64,000 nt of DNA, from contig CALXRI010000001.1 of assembly GCA_944390795.1 (NCBI GenBank), forward strand, positions 157,979 through 221,978, read 5' to 3'. This document shows, in pieces, positions 35,287-43,910 of the stretch. This stretch comes from an uncultured Victivallales bacterium. GTDB lineage: Bacteria > Verrucomicrobiota > Lentisphaeria > Victivallales > UBA1829. Every line of letters starts with the position of its first letter. Position 1 is the first letter of the stretch. The notes under the pieces are model-generated. The model did not search any database. It saw nothing but the letters and a program-made list of their open reading frames with translations, and was not told the origin of the DNA. The position numbers and the translations under genes were made by a program.

Positions 35287-35796
35287 TCACTCTTTGTTGA
35301 GCCGGGCTTTTTTCGCCCTGGCTTTTTCACGCAGATGCCTGTAATTGATTACAATGCGGCGAACCGCATAGTAACAGACGGGAGTGGAGACTGCGGCGAA
35401 CAGCAATCCCCCCGCAAAAAAGGAGGCCGCCACTTCCAGCCCCATGTTGAACAGAGTTTCATAATCCTGAAACCTCAGGACGTCGCGCATCATGCACTGA
35501 ATCCGGTTGAGGGAGAGATTCCCGCAGAGAATCCGGTTGCCGACCCAGCACTGCACCGGATAGATGATGAAAATTGTGAAGTGATTGGTGGTGAATGTTC
35601 CCAGAACGGCTCCCAGTTTCGATCCTTTCAGCAGAAAGGAGAGCGGAATGGAAATGGCAAGCTGGAGTCCGAACGGGACTGCAAATCCGACGAACATGCC
35701 GATCGCCCAGCCGCGCGCGATGTACTCCGGCGTTCCCTTGTCGCGAACCGCCTTCATGTAATAGAAGAGGAAAATTTTTTTCAGTTTGACAAACAC
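35287..35796 (-). CDS. DUF2062 membrane protein
   Basis: 169 residues with three hydrophobic segments. The pattern GTPEYIARGWAIGMFVGFAVPFGLQLAISIPLSFLL followed by LGTFTTNHFTIFIIYPVQCWVG is the DUF2062 signature (usually ending in NP; here NH). Role unknown, often near glycosyltransferases. It begins directly after the pdxB stop codon. Confidence 0.85.
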   Translation of the reverse strand: MFVKLKKIFLFYYMKAVRDKGTPEYIARGWAIGMFVGFAVPFGLQLAISIPLSFLLKGSKLGAVLGTFTTNHFTIFIIYPVQCWVGNRILCGNLSLNRIQCMMRDVLRFQDYETLFNMGLEVAASFFAGGLLFAAVSTPVCYYAVRRIVINYRHLREKARAKKARLNKE

Positions 35797-36918
35797 TCAG
35801 CGTTCCTCTGCGGTTTGAAATCCCAGATTTGAACACAAGGTCTCCACATCGGCGGAGCCCGAAACGCGGTATGCCGCAAATTCGCGCCGGAACGGGTAAT
35901 CGCCGCGCAGACGTTCGAATTCACCGGGAGCCGCACGAAGCCGGCGGTCATCCGAGAGGATGTCGTAGGAGCGGAACACCGCCTCTGCGATCCGCTCTTC
36001 CCGCGATCCCGTGTCCGGAATCCGGATCAGCGGATCTTCCGGCTCCGGAAGCGCCGGGACAAAATCCGCAAGCGGCAGGCGGAAAAACGCGGACAGCGCA
36101 CGGATGCTCATTGCCGTGCCTTTCGCCTTGCCGTCCGCGGAATATCCGGCGATATGGGCAGTGGCGTAATCCAGCAGTTTCATCAGTCCGAGATCAATTC
36201 CCGGCTCATTTTCCCAGACATCCAGCGCGGCGCCCGCGATTCGTCCCGTTTCCAGGGCTTTCCGGAGCGCCGCGTTGTCCACGACTTCTCCGCGCGAGGA
36301 GTTGATGAGAAAGGCATTGCCGCGCATCCGCCGGAGGAAGGCTTCATCCGCAAGATGGCAGGTCGCATCCGGCCCTGTCCGGTTCAGCGGCACATGCAGC
36401 GTGATGACGTCGGACTGTTCCAGAATGGTGTCGAGCGGAACAAACGCGCCGCCTCCTTCCCGGCGTTCGCGCGGCGGATCGTTCCGCAGCACATTCATCC
36501 CGAGGAGTTCCGCCGCCTTTGCGACTTTCAATCCGACATTGCCGACGCCGATCACGCCGAGCGTCATGCCGTTCAGGCTCCGGCCTGTCCGGAGGGCATG
36601 CCGCAGCAGGAGCGACGTCACATACTGCATGACGGAACCTGAGTTGCATCCCGGCGCATTCGCCCAGGCGATGCCGCGGTCGCGGCAGCAGGCGGTGTCG
36701 ATGTGGTCGTAGCCGATTGTCGCCGTCGCAATGAATTTCACGGCGGTGCCGTCGAGCAACCCGGCATTGCATTTCGTCCGGGTGCGGGTAATCAGCGCGT
36801 CCGCATCCAGAAGATCGTGCCGTGAGATTTTCCCGCCGGGAAGATAGACGACCTCCGCATACGGTTCCAGTATGCCTTTCAGGAAGGGAATTCTGTCATC
36901 CGCCACGATTTTCAGCAT
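35797..36918 (-). CDS. pdxB: Erythronate-4-phosphate dehydrogenase
   Basis: 373 residues. Oxidises 4-phosphoerythronate in pyridoxal phosphate synthesis (the DXP-dependent route). D-2-hydroxyacid dehydrogenase fold with NAD site GVIGVGNVGLKVAKAAELLG, INSSRGEVVDNAAL and the catalytic Glu/His; HIAGYSADGKAKGT is the PdxB-specific segment. It also has the C-terminal dimerisation extension of PdxB. Within the operon M42-holA-pdxB-DUF2062. Confidence 0.94.
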   Translation of the reverse strand: MLKIVADDRIPFLKGILEPYAEVVYLPGGKISRHDLLDADALITRTRTKCNAGLLDGTAVKFIATATIGYDHIDTACCRDRGIAWANAPGCNSGSVMQYVTSLLLRHALRTGRSLNGMTLGVIGVGNVGLKVAKAAELLGMNVLRNDPPRERREGGGAFVPLDTILEQSDVITLHVPLNRTGPDATCHLADEAFLRRMRGNAFLINSSRGEVVDNAALRKALETGRIAGAALDVWENEPGIDLGLMKLLDYATAHIAGYSADGKAKGTAMSIRALSAFFRLPLADFVPALPEPEDPLIRIPDTGSREERIAEAVFRSYDILSDDRRLRAAPGEFERLRGDYPFRREFAAYRVSGSADVETLCSNLGFQTAEER

Positions 36919-36940
36919 GGTTCCGCTTCCTCCTTTCCGT

Positions 36941-38056
36941 TCAGTGTCCGGCGATGTTCATGACCAGGTTTTCCAGCGCAAGTCGCGGATCCCCGCCTGT
37001 GACCATCTGTCTGCTCGCTTCGAAAATCGCCTCAAACGCCTCGGAGATTTCCCGGTCGGAAAAAAGCATCGCATTCTCCCAGATTTTGTAGGCGCGGAAC
37101 GGATGCATGGAAAAGAAGCTGTTCCGTCCGCCGGTTCCTTTCCGGGATTCAAACAGGGAATAGAAGAAATCGGCGTTTGCGTTCCGGGGAATCCGGAATC
37201 GTTCCGATTCGCATTTGGCGGAAAGCAGACGCTGGAATTCGGCGTTGGCCGCGCCGACGATTGCGATTTCCGGACGCGACCCCGACCCGCGCTCCTGTTC
37301 CATGGTCTCACAGATTCCCGGGATCAGGGAAATGGCTTTCGCCGCGTTTTTCGAGGCGAGGGCCGAGGAGAATTCCCAGGAGAGCGTTTCTGTGTTGCGG
37401 CTGCAGACCTGCAGACAGTCGTCAAGCGTGATGACGGGCGCATCATCCACGTAGGAGACCAGTTTTTCCAGTTCGTTTTTCAATCTTGCGGCATCCGCGC
37501 CGACGGTTTCGGCCAGAAAAGCCGCTCCGTTTTCATCAATGCGTTTCCCATAGGCGGAAACCGCTTCGCGGATCCGTTTGTGCAGCATGGCCTCATAGCC
37601 TTTCGCCTTCGGATCGACCTTTTCAAACCACTCCAGCCTGCCACCTGTGGAGGCGCAGACCTTTTCGCAGAGTTTGTAAAACGCTTTTCTGCGGTCGAGT
37701 CCCGCTCCGTCGATGACGACTGTGAGATCGTCCGGGAATCCGTTCTTCAGAAAATCCGAAAGAAGGTCGATCCGGCTCTTCTGCTTTTTGGAGGAGGATT
37801 CGGCGAACGCATCGTCAAACTTGTTGAAGTGTTTCAGCCAGACCGATTTCCTGGGAAACAGAAAGGGCGGCGTCTGCACGGTTTCCAGAAACCGGTCCAG
37901 CACGGCGGTGAATTTTTCCGTATCGTCGTCGCCGCGGATGATCTCGAGTTCCGGATTGTCTTCCGGAATTTCTCCGTAAAGACGGCAGACAAGTTCCGTG
38001 GCGCGCTCCTTGACGGAGAACTCCTCATTGCCTGAGATCAGATACAAAGCGCCCAT
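36941..38056 (-). CDS. holA: DNA polymerase III delta subunit
   Basis: 371 residues. Clamp-loader subunit that opens the beta clamp. The AAA-like domain starts LYLISGNEEFSVKERA and continues LVCRLYGEI; FPRKSVWLKHFNKF, ENGAAFLAETVGADAARLKNELEKLVSYV and the C-terminal collar (HPFRAYKIWENAMLF) match HolA. Length is typical. It lies 20 bp after the M42 peptidase gene. Confidence 0.9.
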   Translation of the reverse strand: MGALYLISGNEEFSVKERATELVCRLYGEIPEDNPELEIIRGDDDTEKFTAVLDRFLETVQTPPFLFPRKSVWLKHFNKFDDAFAESSSKKQKSRIDLLSDFLKNGFPDDLTVVIDGAGLDRRKAFYKLCEKVCASTGGRLEWFEKVDPKAKGYEAMLHKRIREAVSAYGKRIDENGAAFLAETVGADAARLKNELEKLVSYVDDAPVITLDDCLQVCSRNTETLSWEFSSALASKNAAKAISLIPGICETMEQERGSGSRPEIAIVGAANAEFQRLLSAKCESERFRIPRNANADFFYSLFESRKGTGGRNSFFSMHPFRAYKIWENAMLFSDREISEAFEAIFEASRQMVTGGDPRLALENLVMNIAGH

Positions 38057-38076
38057 CGTCCGCCGCCCTTTCCTCT

Positions 38077-39153
38077 TCAGTCGACACCGGGAATGAAGGA
38101 CTCTTTCCCGCTCAGCGACGCGACGGTTTCGGCGATCAGGTTGATCGCGCCCTCGACATCGCGCAGGTCGCAGATTTCAACCGGCGTATGCATGTAGCGG
38201 TTCGGAATGCTGACCAGGGCCGTGGCCACGCCGGACCGGGTCATCTGAATCTGGGCGGTGTCCGTTCCGCCGCTGGCGCGGTGTCCGCAGTCGAGCTGAT
38301 AGGGGATCTTCTTCTTTTCCGCGATCCGGAACATCAGGCGGTTCACGACTGGGTTGTTGTCCGCGTTGCGGGAGAGAATGGGGCCGCCGCCGAGCGTGAC
38401 GTCGCCGTAGGCCTTTTTTTCCACGCCGGGAACGTCGGTTGCGAAGCCGACGTCCACCGCGATCGCCATGGCGGGATCAACGCCGAACGCGCTTGTCGTC
38501 GCGCCGCGCAGTCCGAGCTCCTCCTGCACCGTGCCCACGGCGTAGACGCCGACCTTGATTCTGCGTTTTGCAAGCGCCTTCAGAGCCTCGATCACGACGA
38601 ATGCGCCGATTTTGTCGTCCAGTCCCTTGGACATGATCCGGTTTGCTCCGCAGCGCTTCCAGTTGACCCGGAACGCAACGGGGTCTCCGACGCCGACGAG
38701 CTTTTTCGCCTCCTCCTCGTTTTCCGCGCCGATGTCGATCCAGAGATCCTTGAATTCGGAGGGGGTTTCGCGTTCCTTCGGGGTCTGAAGGTGGATCGGT
38801 TTCCGTCCGATCACGCCCGGGATTTTTTCTCCTCTGGCGTTGAGAATATTGACCTCGATGCCGGGGAGGGTGTTCTTGTCGATGCCGCCGACAGGACGGA
38901 AGAACACGAGTCCGCTTTCATCAATGTAGACGACCTGAAAGCCGATCTCATCGTAATGGCCGGCCAGCATGACTTTGAATTTCGCATCGGGATTGAGCAC
39001 GGCGATGGTGTTTCCCGTGACGTCGGTCCGGACCTCGTGAGCGAAACCTTTCGCATAGTTGCGGAACGCCGCCGCCGGTTCGAATTCGAATCCGGACGGG
39101 CCGGAGCTGGTCATGAGTCTCTCCAGAAAATCCAGGCTTGATTTTGAAAGCAT
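38077..39153 (-). CDS. M42-family aminopeptidase
   Basis: 358 residues from the ATG at 39153, preceded by GGAGGAG. Two-metal tetrahedral aminopeptidase or endoglucanase-like enzyme: LAGHYDEIGF (metal His), DDKIGAFV (bridging Asp), EELGLRGA (catalytic Glu) and a C-terminal HTPVEICDL (metal His). It releases N-terminal residues from short peptides in the cytoplasm. First gene of a six-gene minus-strand operon. Confidence 0.94.
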   Translation of the reverse strand: MLSKSSLDFLERLMTSSGPSGFEFEPAAAFRNYAKGFAHEVRTDVTGNTIAVLNPDAKFKVMLAGHYDEIGFQVVYIDESGLVFFRPVGGIDKNTLPGIEVNILNARGEKIPGVIGRKPIHLQTPKERETPSEFKDLWIDIGAENEEEAKKLVGVGDPVAFRVNWKRCGANRIMSKGLDDKIGAFVVIEALKALAKRRIKVGVYAVGTVQEELGLRGATTSAFGVDPAMAIAVDVGFATDVPGVEKKAYGDVTLGGGPILSRNADNNPVVNRLMFRIAEKKKIPYQLDCGHRASGGTDTAQIQMTRSGVATALVSIPNRYMHTPVEICDLRDVEGAINLIAETVASLSGKESFIPGVD

Positions 39154-39264
39154 ATTTTTCTCCTCCACTTGAATTTGACGCGTTCAGAAAGTAACTTATA
39201 GAGTCAATATAACACAGGAAAACGATTTTGCACGAGAACTACAGCCCGACAGAGAAAAAAAATT

Positions 39265-40359
39265 ATGATTATTGAAGAAATCAAAGCGCATGCGCAGGAA
39301 GCCGACCTGAGACTCTCCCGGCTTTACGACTTCCTGAAGATTGAGACATACAAGCAGGAAATGGCGGAGCTGGAAAAGGTCATGGCACGCCCCGACTTCT
39401 GGGACGACAAGGAGAAGGCGCAGGAGACCGTCCAGAAACTCAGTTCCTGCAAGAACACCATCGAGCCCTATCAGAATCTTGTCAAGGAGGTGGAGGACTT
39501 CCACACCATCGCCGAACTCGCGGGAGAGGACGAAAGCTTTCTCGCCGAGGCGGACGGCGCATGGAAATCGCTTGCCGGACATCTGGACAAGATCGAACTG
39601 GTCAGTTTCCTTTCCGGGCGTTTCGACCGCAACAACTGCTTTTTCTTCATTCACGCCGGCGCGGGCGGAACCGAGTCGTGCGACTGGGCGAGCATTCTCA
39701 TGCGCATGTACCGGCGCTGGTTCGAGCGCAAGGGCTTCAAGGATGAAATTGTCGATCTGCAGCCGGGCGAGGAGGCGGGCATCAAGAGCGTGACGCTTCG
39801 CGTGGAAGGAGAGTTCGCCTACGGCTACCTCAAGGCGGAACGCGGCATTCACCGGCTTGTGCGCATCTCGCCTTTCGACAGCAATGCGAGACGCCATACC
39901 TCGTTCGCCTCCGCCGATGCGTTTCCCGAACTCGGCGACGACATCACGGTTGAGATCGATGAGAAAGATTTGAAGATCGACACCTACCGCTCCAGCGGCG
40001 CGGGCGGACAGTATGTCAACCGGACCGATTCCGCCGTGCGCATCACCCATCTGCCGACCGGAATCGTCGTGGCGTGCCAGATGGAACGTTCCCAGCACAA
40101 GAACCGCGCCATGGCCATGAAAATGCTCCAGGCGCGCCTGTATGAACGCGCCGAAGAGCAGCGCAAGAAGGAGGCTTCCGCGATTTCCGGCGAAAAGTCC
40201 GACATCGCCTGGGGCAATCAGATCCGCTCCTACGTTCTTCAGCCTTACCAGCTCATCAAGGATCTCCGCACGGATTATGAAACCGGAAACGTCAACGCGG
40301 TGCTGGACGGCGATCTGGACGCCTTCGTCGAAGCCTATCTGCGCCACTCCAACGCATGA
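39265..40359 (+). CDS. prfB: Peptide chain release factor 2
   Basis: 364 residues in one frame. Recognises UAA and UGA stop codons. The SPF anticodon-like tripeptide is in RISPFDSNARRHTSF, and GGQ in SGAGGQYVNRTDSAV. The programmed frameshift seen in most prfB genes is absent: where the CTT-TGA slip site would be (near codon 23) the sequence reads CTT TAC GAC without stop. The downstream HAD gene overlaps by 4 bp. Confidence 0.97.
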   Translation: MIIEEIKAHAQEADLRLSRLYDFLKIETYKQEMAELEKVMARPDFWDDKEKAQETVQKLSSCKNTIEPYQNLVKEVEDFHTIAELAGEDESFLAEADGAWKSLAGHLDKIELVSFLSGRFDRNNCFFFIHAGAGGTESCDWASILMRMYRRWFERKGFKDEIVDLQPGEEAGIKSVTLRVEGEFAYGYLKAERGIHRLVRISPFDSNARRHTSFASADAFPELGDDITVEIDEKDLKIDTYRSSGAGGQYVNRTDSAVRITHLPTGIVVACQMERSQHKNRAMAMKMLQARLYERAEEQRKKEASAISGEKSDIAWGNQIRSYVLQPYQLIKDLRTDYETGNVNAVLDGDLDAFVEAYLRHSNA

Positions 40360-40919
40360 CTGACGCACTGCGCAAAATCATCGCCCTGGACATCGGGAAT
40401 GTCTGTGTCTCCATTCATCCCGAGCGCGTCATCGCGCGCATGAAGCTCTTTCCGACGCCGGAAATCCTCGGTGTTTCCGCAAAGCTGGAATGCGGCCTGA
40501 TCTCCGAACGCGAATGGCTGGATTTCTTTCATGAAAAAACACAGCGCCGTTTCAGCGACGATGAAATGATCGACGCATGGAACCTGATTATCGGAGAGAC
40601 GCTGCCCGGCATGTCCGAAGCGGTCCGCGCCGCGCTCCGGAACGGATACAGTTTTGTGTTCCTTTCGGATGTCTCGCGCTTCCATCTGACCGAGTGCCGG
40701 CGCAAATGTGAATTTTTTCATCTGGCGCTTGACGGCGTCTACAGTTTCGACGTCGGGGCGCAGAAGCCGTCGGAAAAGATGTATCGCGAATTCGAACGCC
40801 GCCATGGAAAACCCTGCGTGTATTTCGACGACCGCGCCGACAATGTCGAAGCCGCGCGCGGTCTCGGCTGGAACGCCGTGCGTTTCCGCAGTGTTTCCGA
40901 CTTCATTCTGCCGGAATGA
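40356..40919 (+). CDS. HAD-superfamily hydrolase
   Basis: 187 residues. ALDIGNV holds only the first of the two motif-I Asp (Asn-Val follows, DIGNV instead of DxDGT), as in epoxide-hydrolase-like and YihX-type HADs; FLSDVSRFH is motif II, GAQKPSEKMY carries the motif III Lys and VYFDDRADNVEAA motif IV. A small phosphate ester is the likely substrate. Its ATG overlaps the prfB stop codon. Confidence 0.85.
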   Translation: MTDALRKIIALDIGNVCVSIHPERVIARMKLFPTPEILGVSAKLECGLISEREWLDFFHEKTQRRFSDDEMIDAWNLIIGETLPGMSEAVRAALRNGYSFVFLSDVSRFHLTECRRKCEFFHLALDGVYSFDVGAQKPSEKMYREFERRHGKPCVYFDDRADNVEAARGLGWNAVRFRSVSDFILPE

Positions 40920-40966
40920 AACGTTTCTGCGGAGGAGATTTTCCCGGTCCGGTCCATGCATGGCGC

Positions 40967-41004
40967 AAAAAAAGGGAGGCCGCGCCTGTCCGGCGCGCCT
41001 CCCC
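40967..41004 (-). terminator. Intrinsic terminator after the Gfo/Idh/MocA gene
   Basis: On the minus strand GGGGAGGCGCGCC and GGCGCGGCCTCCC form a long GC-rich stem with one bulge, followed by seven T. It lies 30 bp after the stop codon of the oxidoreductase gene. Confidence 0.92.
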
Positions 41005-41033
41005 GCAGTCTGTTTCCTCTGCGGAAATCCGCT

Positions 41034-42353
41034 TTAGAATTTCACAAGATCCTTCACTCTGACCGGCATGCCGGTTTTCATGGAGATGTTGCCGGCGATT
41101 CCGGTCAGGATGGAACGGGCGCCGTCAATGTATCCCGCGGCATGTCCCAGCGGATCGTCGGTGGCGCCGCGGAAGACGTCGGACAGCAGTTTCGGATCGC
41201 CGCCGCCATGTCCGCCCGAGCCTTTTTCATAGGTGATTTCCTGCGGTTTGCCCCAGTGCGGCTGGAAAATGATTTCCGGGACATGGGTGATGCGGTCTCC
41301 TCCGGTGGAATGCAGTCCGAAATCCTTGTTGAAGTCCTCGCTCCAGGCGAGATCGGCGACTTCTATCACGTTGAATTCCAGTCTGCCCTTTGTGCCGTTG
41401 AAGACCACCCGGTAGCCCTCCCAGGGGCAGTGCGCGCAGAGCGAGTAGGTCATGACCGTCTTGTTGGCGTAGCGGACCATCACGCCCATGTTGTCCTCGA
41501 TGGAGATGCCGTCGCCGAAGACGCTCTGGTCGCGGTAATAGCCGTCTTCCTTCTCGGCGTTGAAGTAAAGTCCCATCAGCATTTCATCGTCCGCTTCGGA
41601 GACATGCAGCGCGAAAGGATCCTTTTCCGCCGCTTTGCTTCCGCGGGCGCGGGAGTAGAATTCCGTGATGCCGCGCTTTTCGGCATTTTCCTTTCCATAG
41701 AACTTCAGATCGCCCATCGCGAAGACGATTTCAGGGTAGGAGTCGATCCACCAGTTGATCAGGTCGAAATGGTGTGTCGCCTTGTGAACCAGAAGTCCGC
41801 CGGAGTTGTTTTTGTTGCGGTGCCAGCGGCGGAAATAGTCCGCGCCGTGACTGGTGGAGAGCAGCCATTCGAAATGGACGCTGGTGATTTCGCCGACCAT
41901 GCCGCTCTTCAGGATTTCCTTGACCTTGGTGTTCCGCGGGGAATACCGGTAGTTGAAGGTGACGATCAGGTCTTTTCCGGTACGTTTTTTGGTATCGACG
42001 ATCTGCTGGCATTTTTCCGCGTCGACCGTCATGGGTTTTTCCGTCACGACGTCGCAGCCGAGTTCCATGGCCCGGCAGATGTACTTGTGATGCGTGCGGT
42101 CCATGCTGGTCACAATGACCTTGTCCGGCTTGAGATCCGCAATCATTTTGTCGAAGTCCTGGGCCTTGTAAGTCGGGAGCGGAGCGATGCCGTATTGTTT
42201 CTGGAGGCGATTGTTCCAGTAGTCCATGCGAAGCTGGTTCGAGTCGCAAAGTCCGACCAGTTCGCCGACATCCTTGAAATCGCCGCAAAGCGCGTTCAGA
42301 TACATGGAACTGCGTCCGCCGGTTCCCACCTGCACATACTTCTTTCTTGTCAT
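41034..42353 (-). CDS. Gfo/Idh/MocA-family oxidoreductase
   Basis: 439 residues. The N-terminal Rossmann domain begins YVQVGTGGRSSMYLNAL and contains the EKPMTVDAEKC motif near residue 105; the middle HFEWLLSTSHGADYF and VHKATHHFDLINWWI follow the family's substrate domain. NAD(P)-dependent sugar or inositol dehydrogenation is likely. It stands alone, with its own promoter, palindromic operator and terminator, so it is probably induced by its substrate. Confidence 0.9.
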   Translation of the reverse strand: MTRKKYVQVGTGGRSSMYLNALCGDFKDVGELVGLCDSNQLRMDYWNNRLQKQYGIAPLPTYKAQDFDKMIADLKPDKVIVTSMDRTHHKYICRAMELGCDVVTEKPMTVDAEKCQQIVDTKKRTGKDLIVTFNYRYSPRNTKVKEILKSGMVGEITSVHFEWLLSTSHGADYFRRWHRNKNNSGGLLVHKATHHFDLINWWIDSYPEIVFAMGDLKFYGKENAEKRGITEFYSRARGSKAAEKDPFALHVSEADDEMLMGLYFNAEKEDGYYRDQSVFGDGISIEDNMGVMVRYANKTVMTYSLCAHCPWEGYRVVFNGTKGRLEFNVIEVADLAWSEDFNKDFGLHSTGGDRITHVPEIIFQPHWGKPQEITYEKGSGGHGGGDPKLLSDVFRGATDDPLGHAAGYIDGARSILTGIAGNISMKTGMPVRVKDLVKF

Positions 42354-42416
42354 TTTTGAAAAACCTTTTTTTTCATTTTGACGTTTAACAGGAACATCGT
42401 TCCCAACTCTGTTTTT

Positions 42417-42445
42417 ATTATAATTGCCAACGTTGGCAATTTCAA
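42417..42445 (-). promoter_or_regulatory. Promoter of the oxidoreductase gene with operator in its spacer
   Basis: On the minus strand TTGAAA (42440-42445) and TATAAT (42417-42422) are exactly 17 bp apart, an almost ideal sigma70-type promoter. The perfect palindrome at 42422-42441 fills the spacer. Confidence 0.85.
42422..42441. promoter_or_regulatory. 20-bp perfect palindrome, LacI/GalR-type operator
   Basis: AATTGCCAACGTTGGCAATT is a perfect palindrome with central CG, the form of LacI/GalR-family operators. Bound repressor would block RNA polymerase between -35 and -10. No lacI-family gene is in the window. Confidence 0.8.
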
Positions 42446-42608
42446 GAAAAAAAAATAAATTTTTATGAAAAAGGCGATTTCCGGAGAGGTTTGCCGTTGA
42501 AAACTCCTTTCCCGCAATTGCTTTTTCCCGATTTCCGATTACAGTATTCTGTCCCGGCGGAAGCGCCGCGGACTGTCACGGAAAAATTTGCGGAGGAGAC
42601 TGACAATC

Positions 42609-43271
42609 ATGACGTGGGAATTCATCTTCCGGCTTGCGCTTGCCGGACTGCTGGGGGGGATCATCGGAATCGACCGCGAATACCGCGCGAAGGAAGCGGG
42701 GCTCAGGACCCATTTCCTGGTGTCGCTTGGCAGTGCGCTGATTATGATTGTTTCCCAATGGGGGTTTCAGGATATTCTGCAATACGAGCATGTCGGGCTT
42801 GATCCGAGCCGAGTGGCGGCGCAGGTTGTCAGCGGAATCGGCTTCATCGGCGCTGGGACGATCATCCTGCAGAAACAGTTCGTGCGCGGCCTGACGACCG
42901 CGGCGGGACTCTGGGCGACCGCGGGAATCGGACTTGCGGTCGGCGGCGGGCTGTACTGGCTCGGCATTGCGGCGACGGCTCTGACTCTGATCGGGCTGGA
43001 GTTCCTCCGTTATGTGTTCAAATATATCGGAATCGGCCTGAAGGTTTCAAAAGTGATTTTCACCATTGACGAAATCGACAAGGTCAAGCGCATTCTCGCA
43101 GACCTGAACAATGCGGGCTATCATATCGTCACCTATTCGCTGAAGGAGGAGCGCGAGGATCTGATTCGCGTCACGATGCTGGTGAAATCCCTGGAAAGCG
43201 GAAATGACGAGAACCATCTTCTGATGCTCATCCAGAAAATGCCCGATGTGATGCTGGAAAAATTTGAATGA
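42609..43271 (+). CDS. MgtC/SapB-family membrane protein
   Basis: 220 residues from the ATG at 42609 with GGAGGAGA upstream. Four to five membrane segments make the MgtC domain: ALAGLLGGIIGIDREYRAKEAGLRTH, LVSLGSALIMIVS, VVSGIGFIGAGTIILQ and LTTAAGLWATAGIGLAVGGG. The last 80 residues form a small ACT-like soluble domain. In pathogens MgtC supports growth at low magnesium; here the role is unproven. Confidence 0.92.
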   Translation: MTWEFIFRLALAGLLGGIIGIDREYRAKEAGLRTHFLVSLGSALIMIVSQWGFQDILQYEHVGLDPSRVAAQVVSGIGFIGAGTIILQKQFVRGLTTAAGLWATAGIGLAVGGGLYWLGIAATALTLIGLEFLRYVFKYIGIGLKVSKVIFTIDEIDKVKRILADLNNAGYHIVTYSLKEEREDLIRVTMLVKSLESGNDENHLLMLIQKMPDVMLEKFE

Positions 43272-43612
43272 GGACGCGTGTCCTGGAGGGGGCGGCGGGG
43301 GAATCTTTTCTTCTTCTTCCGGAAAAGCGTTTCCGCGGAAACGGGCTGTATCTGATGGATGAACCTGAAGCTGCGGTTTCAGTCTCCCGGCAGCTCCCCA
43401 TGCTCCGGATCATCCGGCGTCTGGAGGAACACGACTCCCAGCTGATCCTTGCGACTCATTTTCCGATCCTGATGGCGTATCCCGGCGCGGATCTTGTCCG
43501 GATCGATGCTTCGGGGATGACGCGCGTCTCCTACGAGGAGACCGAGCAGTACCGTGTCATGCGCCATTTCATGCTGGACTACCGCGCCGCGCTCCGGGAG
43601 AGCATGTCCTGA
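43268..43612 (+). pseudogene. Truncated AAA-family ATPase (C-terminal part only)
   Basis: 114 residues starting at an ATG that overlaps the mgtC stop codon. It contains a signature-like GESF, Walker B GLYLMDEPEAAVS, an H-loop-like ILATHFPILMAYPGA and EETEQYRVMRHFML, the usual C-terminal half of small AAA ATPases that stand alone at about 250 residues. The P-loop half is missing and nothing like it lies in the mgtC frame, so it is a remnant, or a short protein with no nucleotide hydrolysis of its own. Confidence 0.75.
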
Positions 43613-43910
43613 AGAAAAGCCGGCCTTTTCCGGCTGGGACATGTGATTTGCATGGAAAGCGGCAGGTGCGTTTTTCCAGTCTTTTCTCATGCAGGTCCGC
43701 GGGTTCGTCATTTCTCAGGATCATTTCCCGCATGTCTGAAAATTGCTTTCCCCCATGAACGAAACGGTTCCGCTGTTTCTCCGCCGCTCCGGCAATCTTC
43801 CGGAAAAAGCGTGAAAACCTGCACTTTTCCGCTTGAAAATTTCGGGAAATATCGCTATTATGCTGAAAGGAATCACGGCACGGGGAACTATTCGAAAGGG
43901 GAGAAGGCTT
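43613..43910 (+). promoter_or_regulatory. Leader and promoter of the rhamnosidase-like gene
   Basis: About 300 bp without a gene. TTGAAA at 43833-43838 and TATTAT at 43856-43861 are 17 bp apart. The leader of roughly 43 nt ends in AAAGGGGAGAAGG before the ATG at 43911. The first 200 bp show nothing recognisable. Confidence 0.65.

Noticed and set aside
39320..39345. Programmed frameshift site in prfB
   Set aside because: No in-frame stop codon; the gene is continuous.
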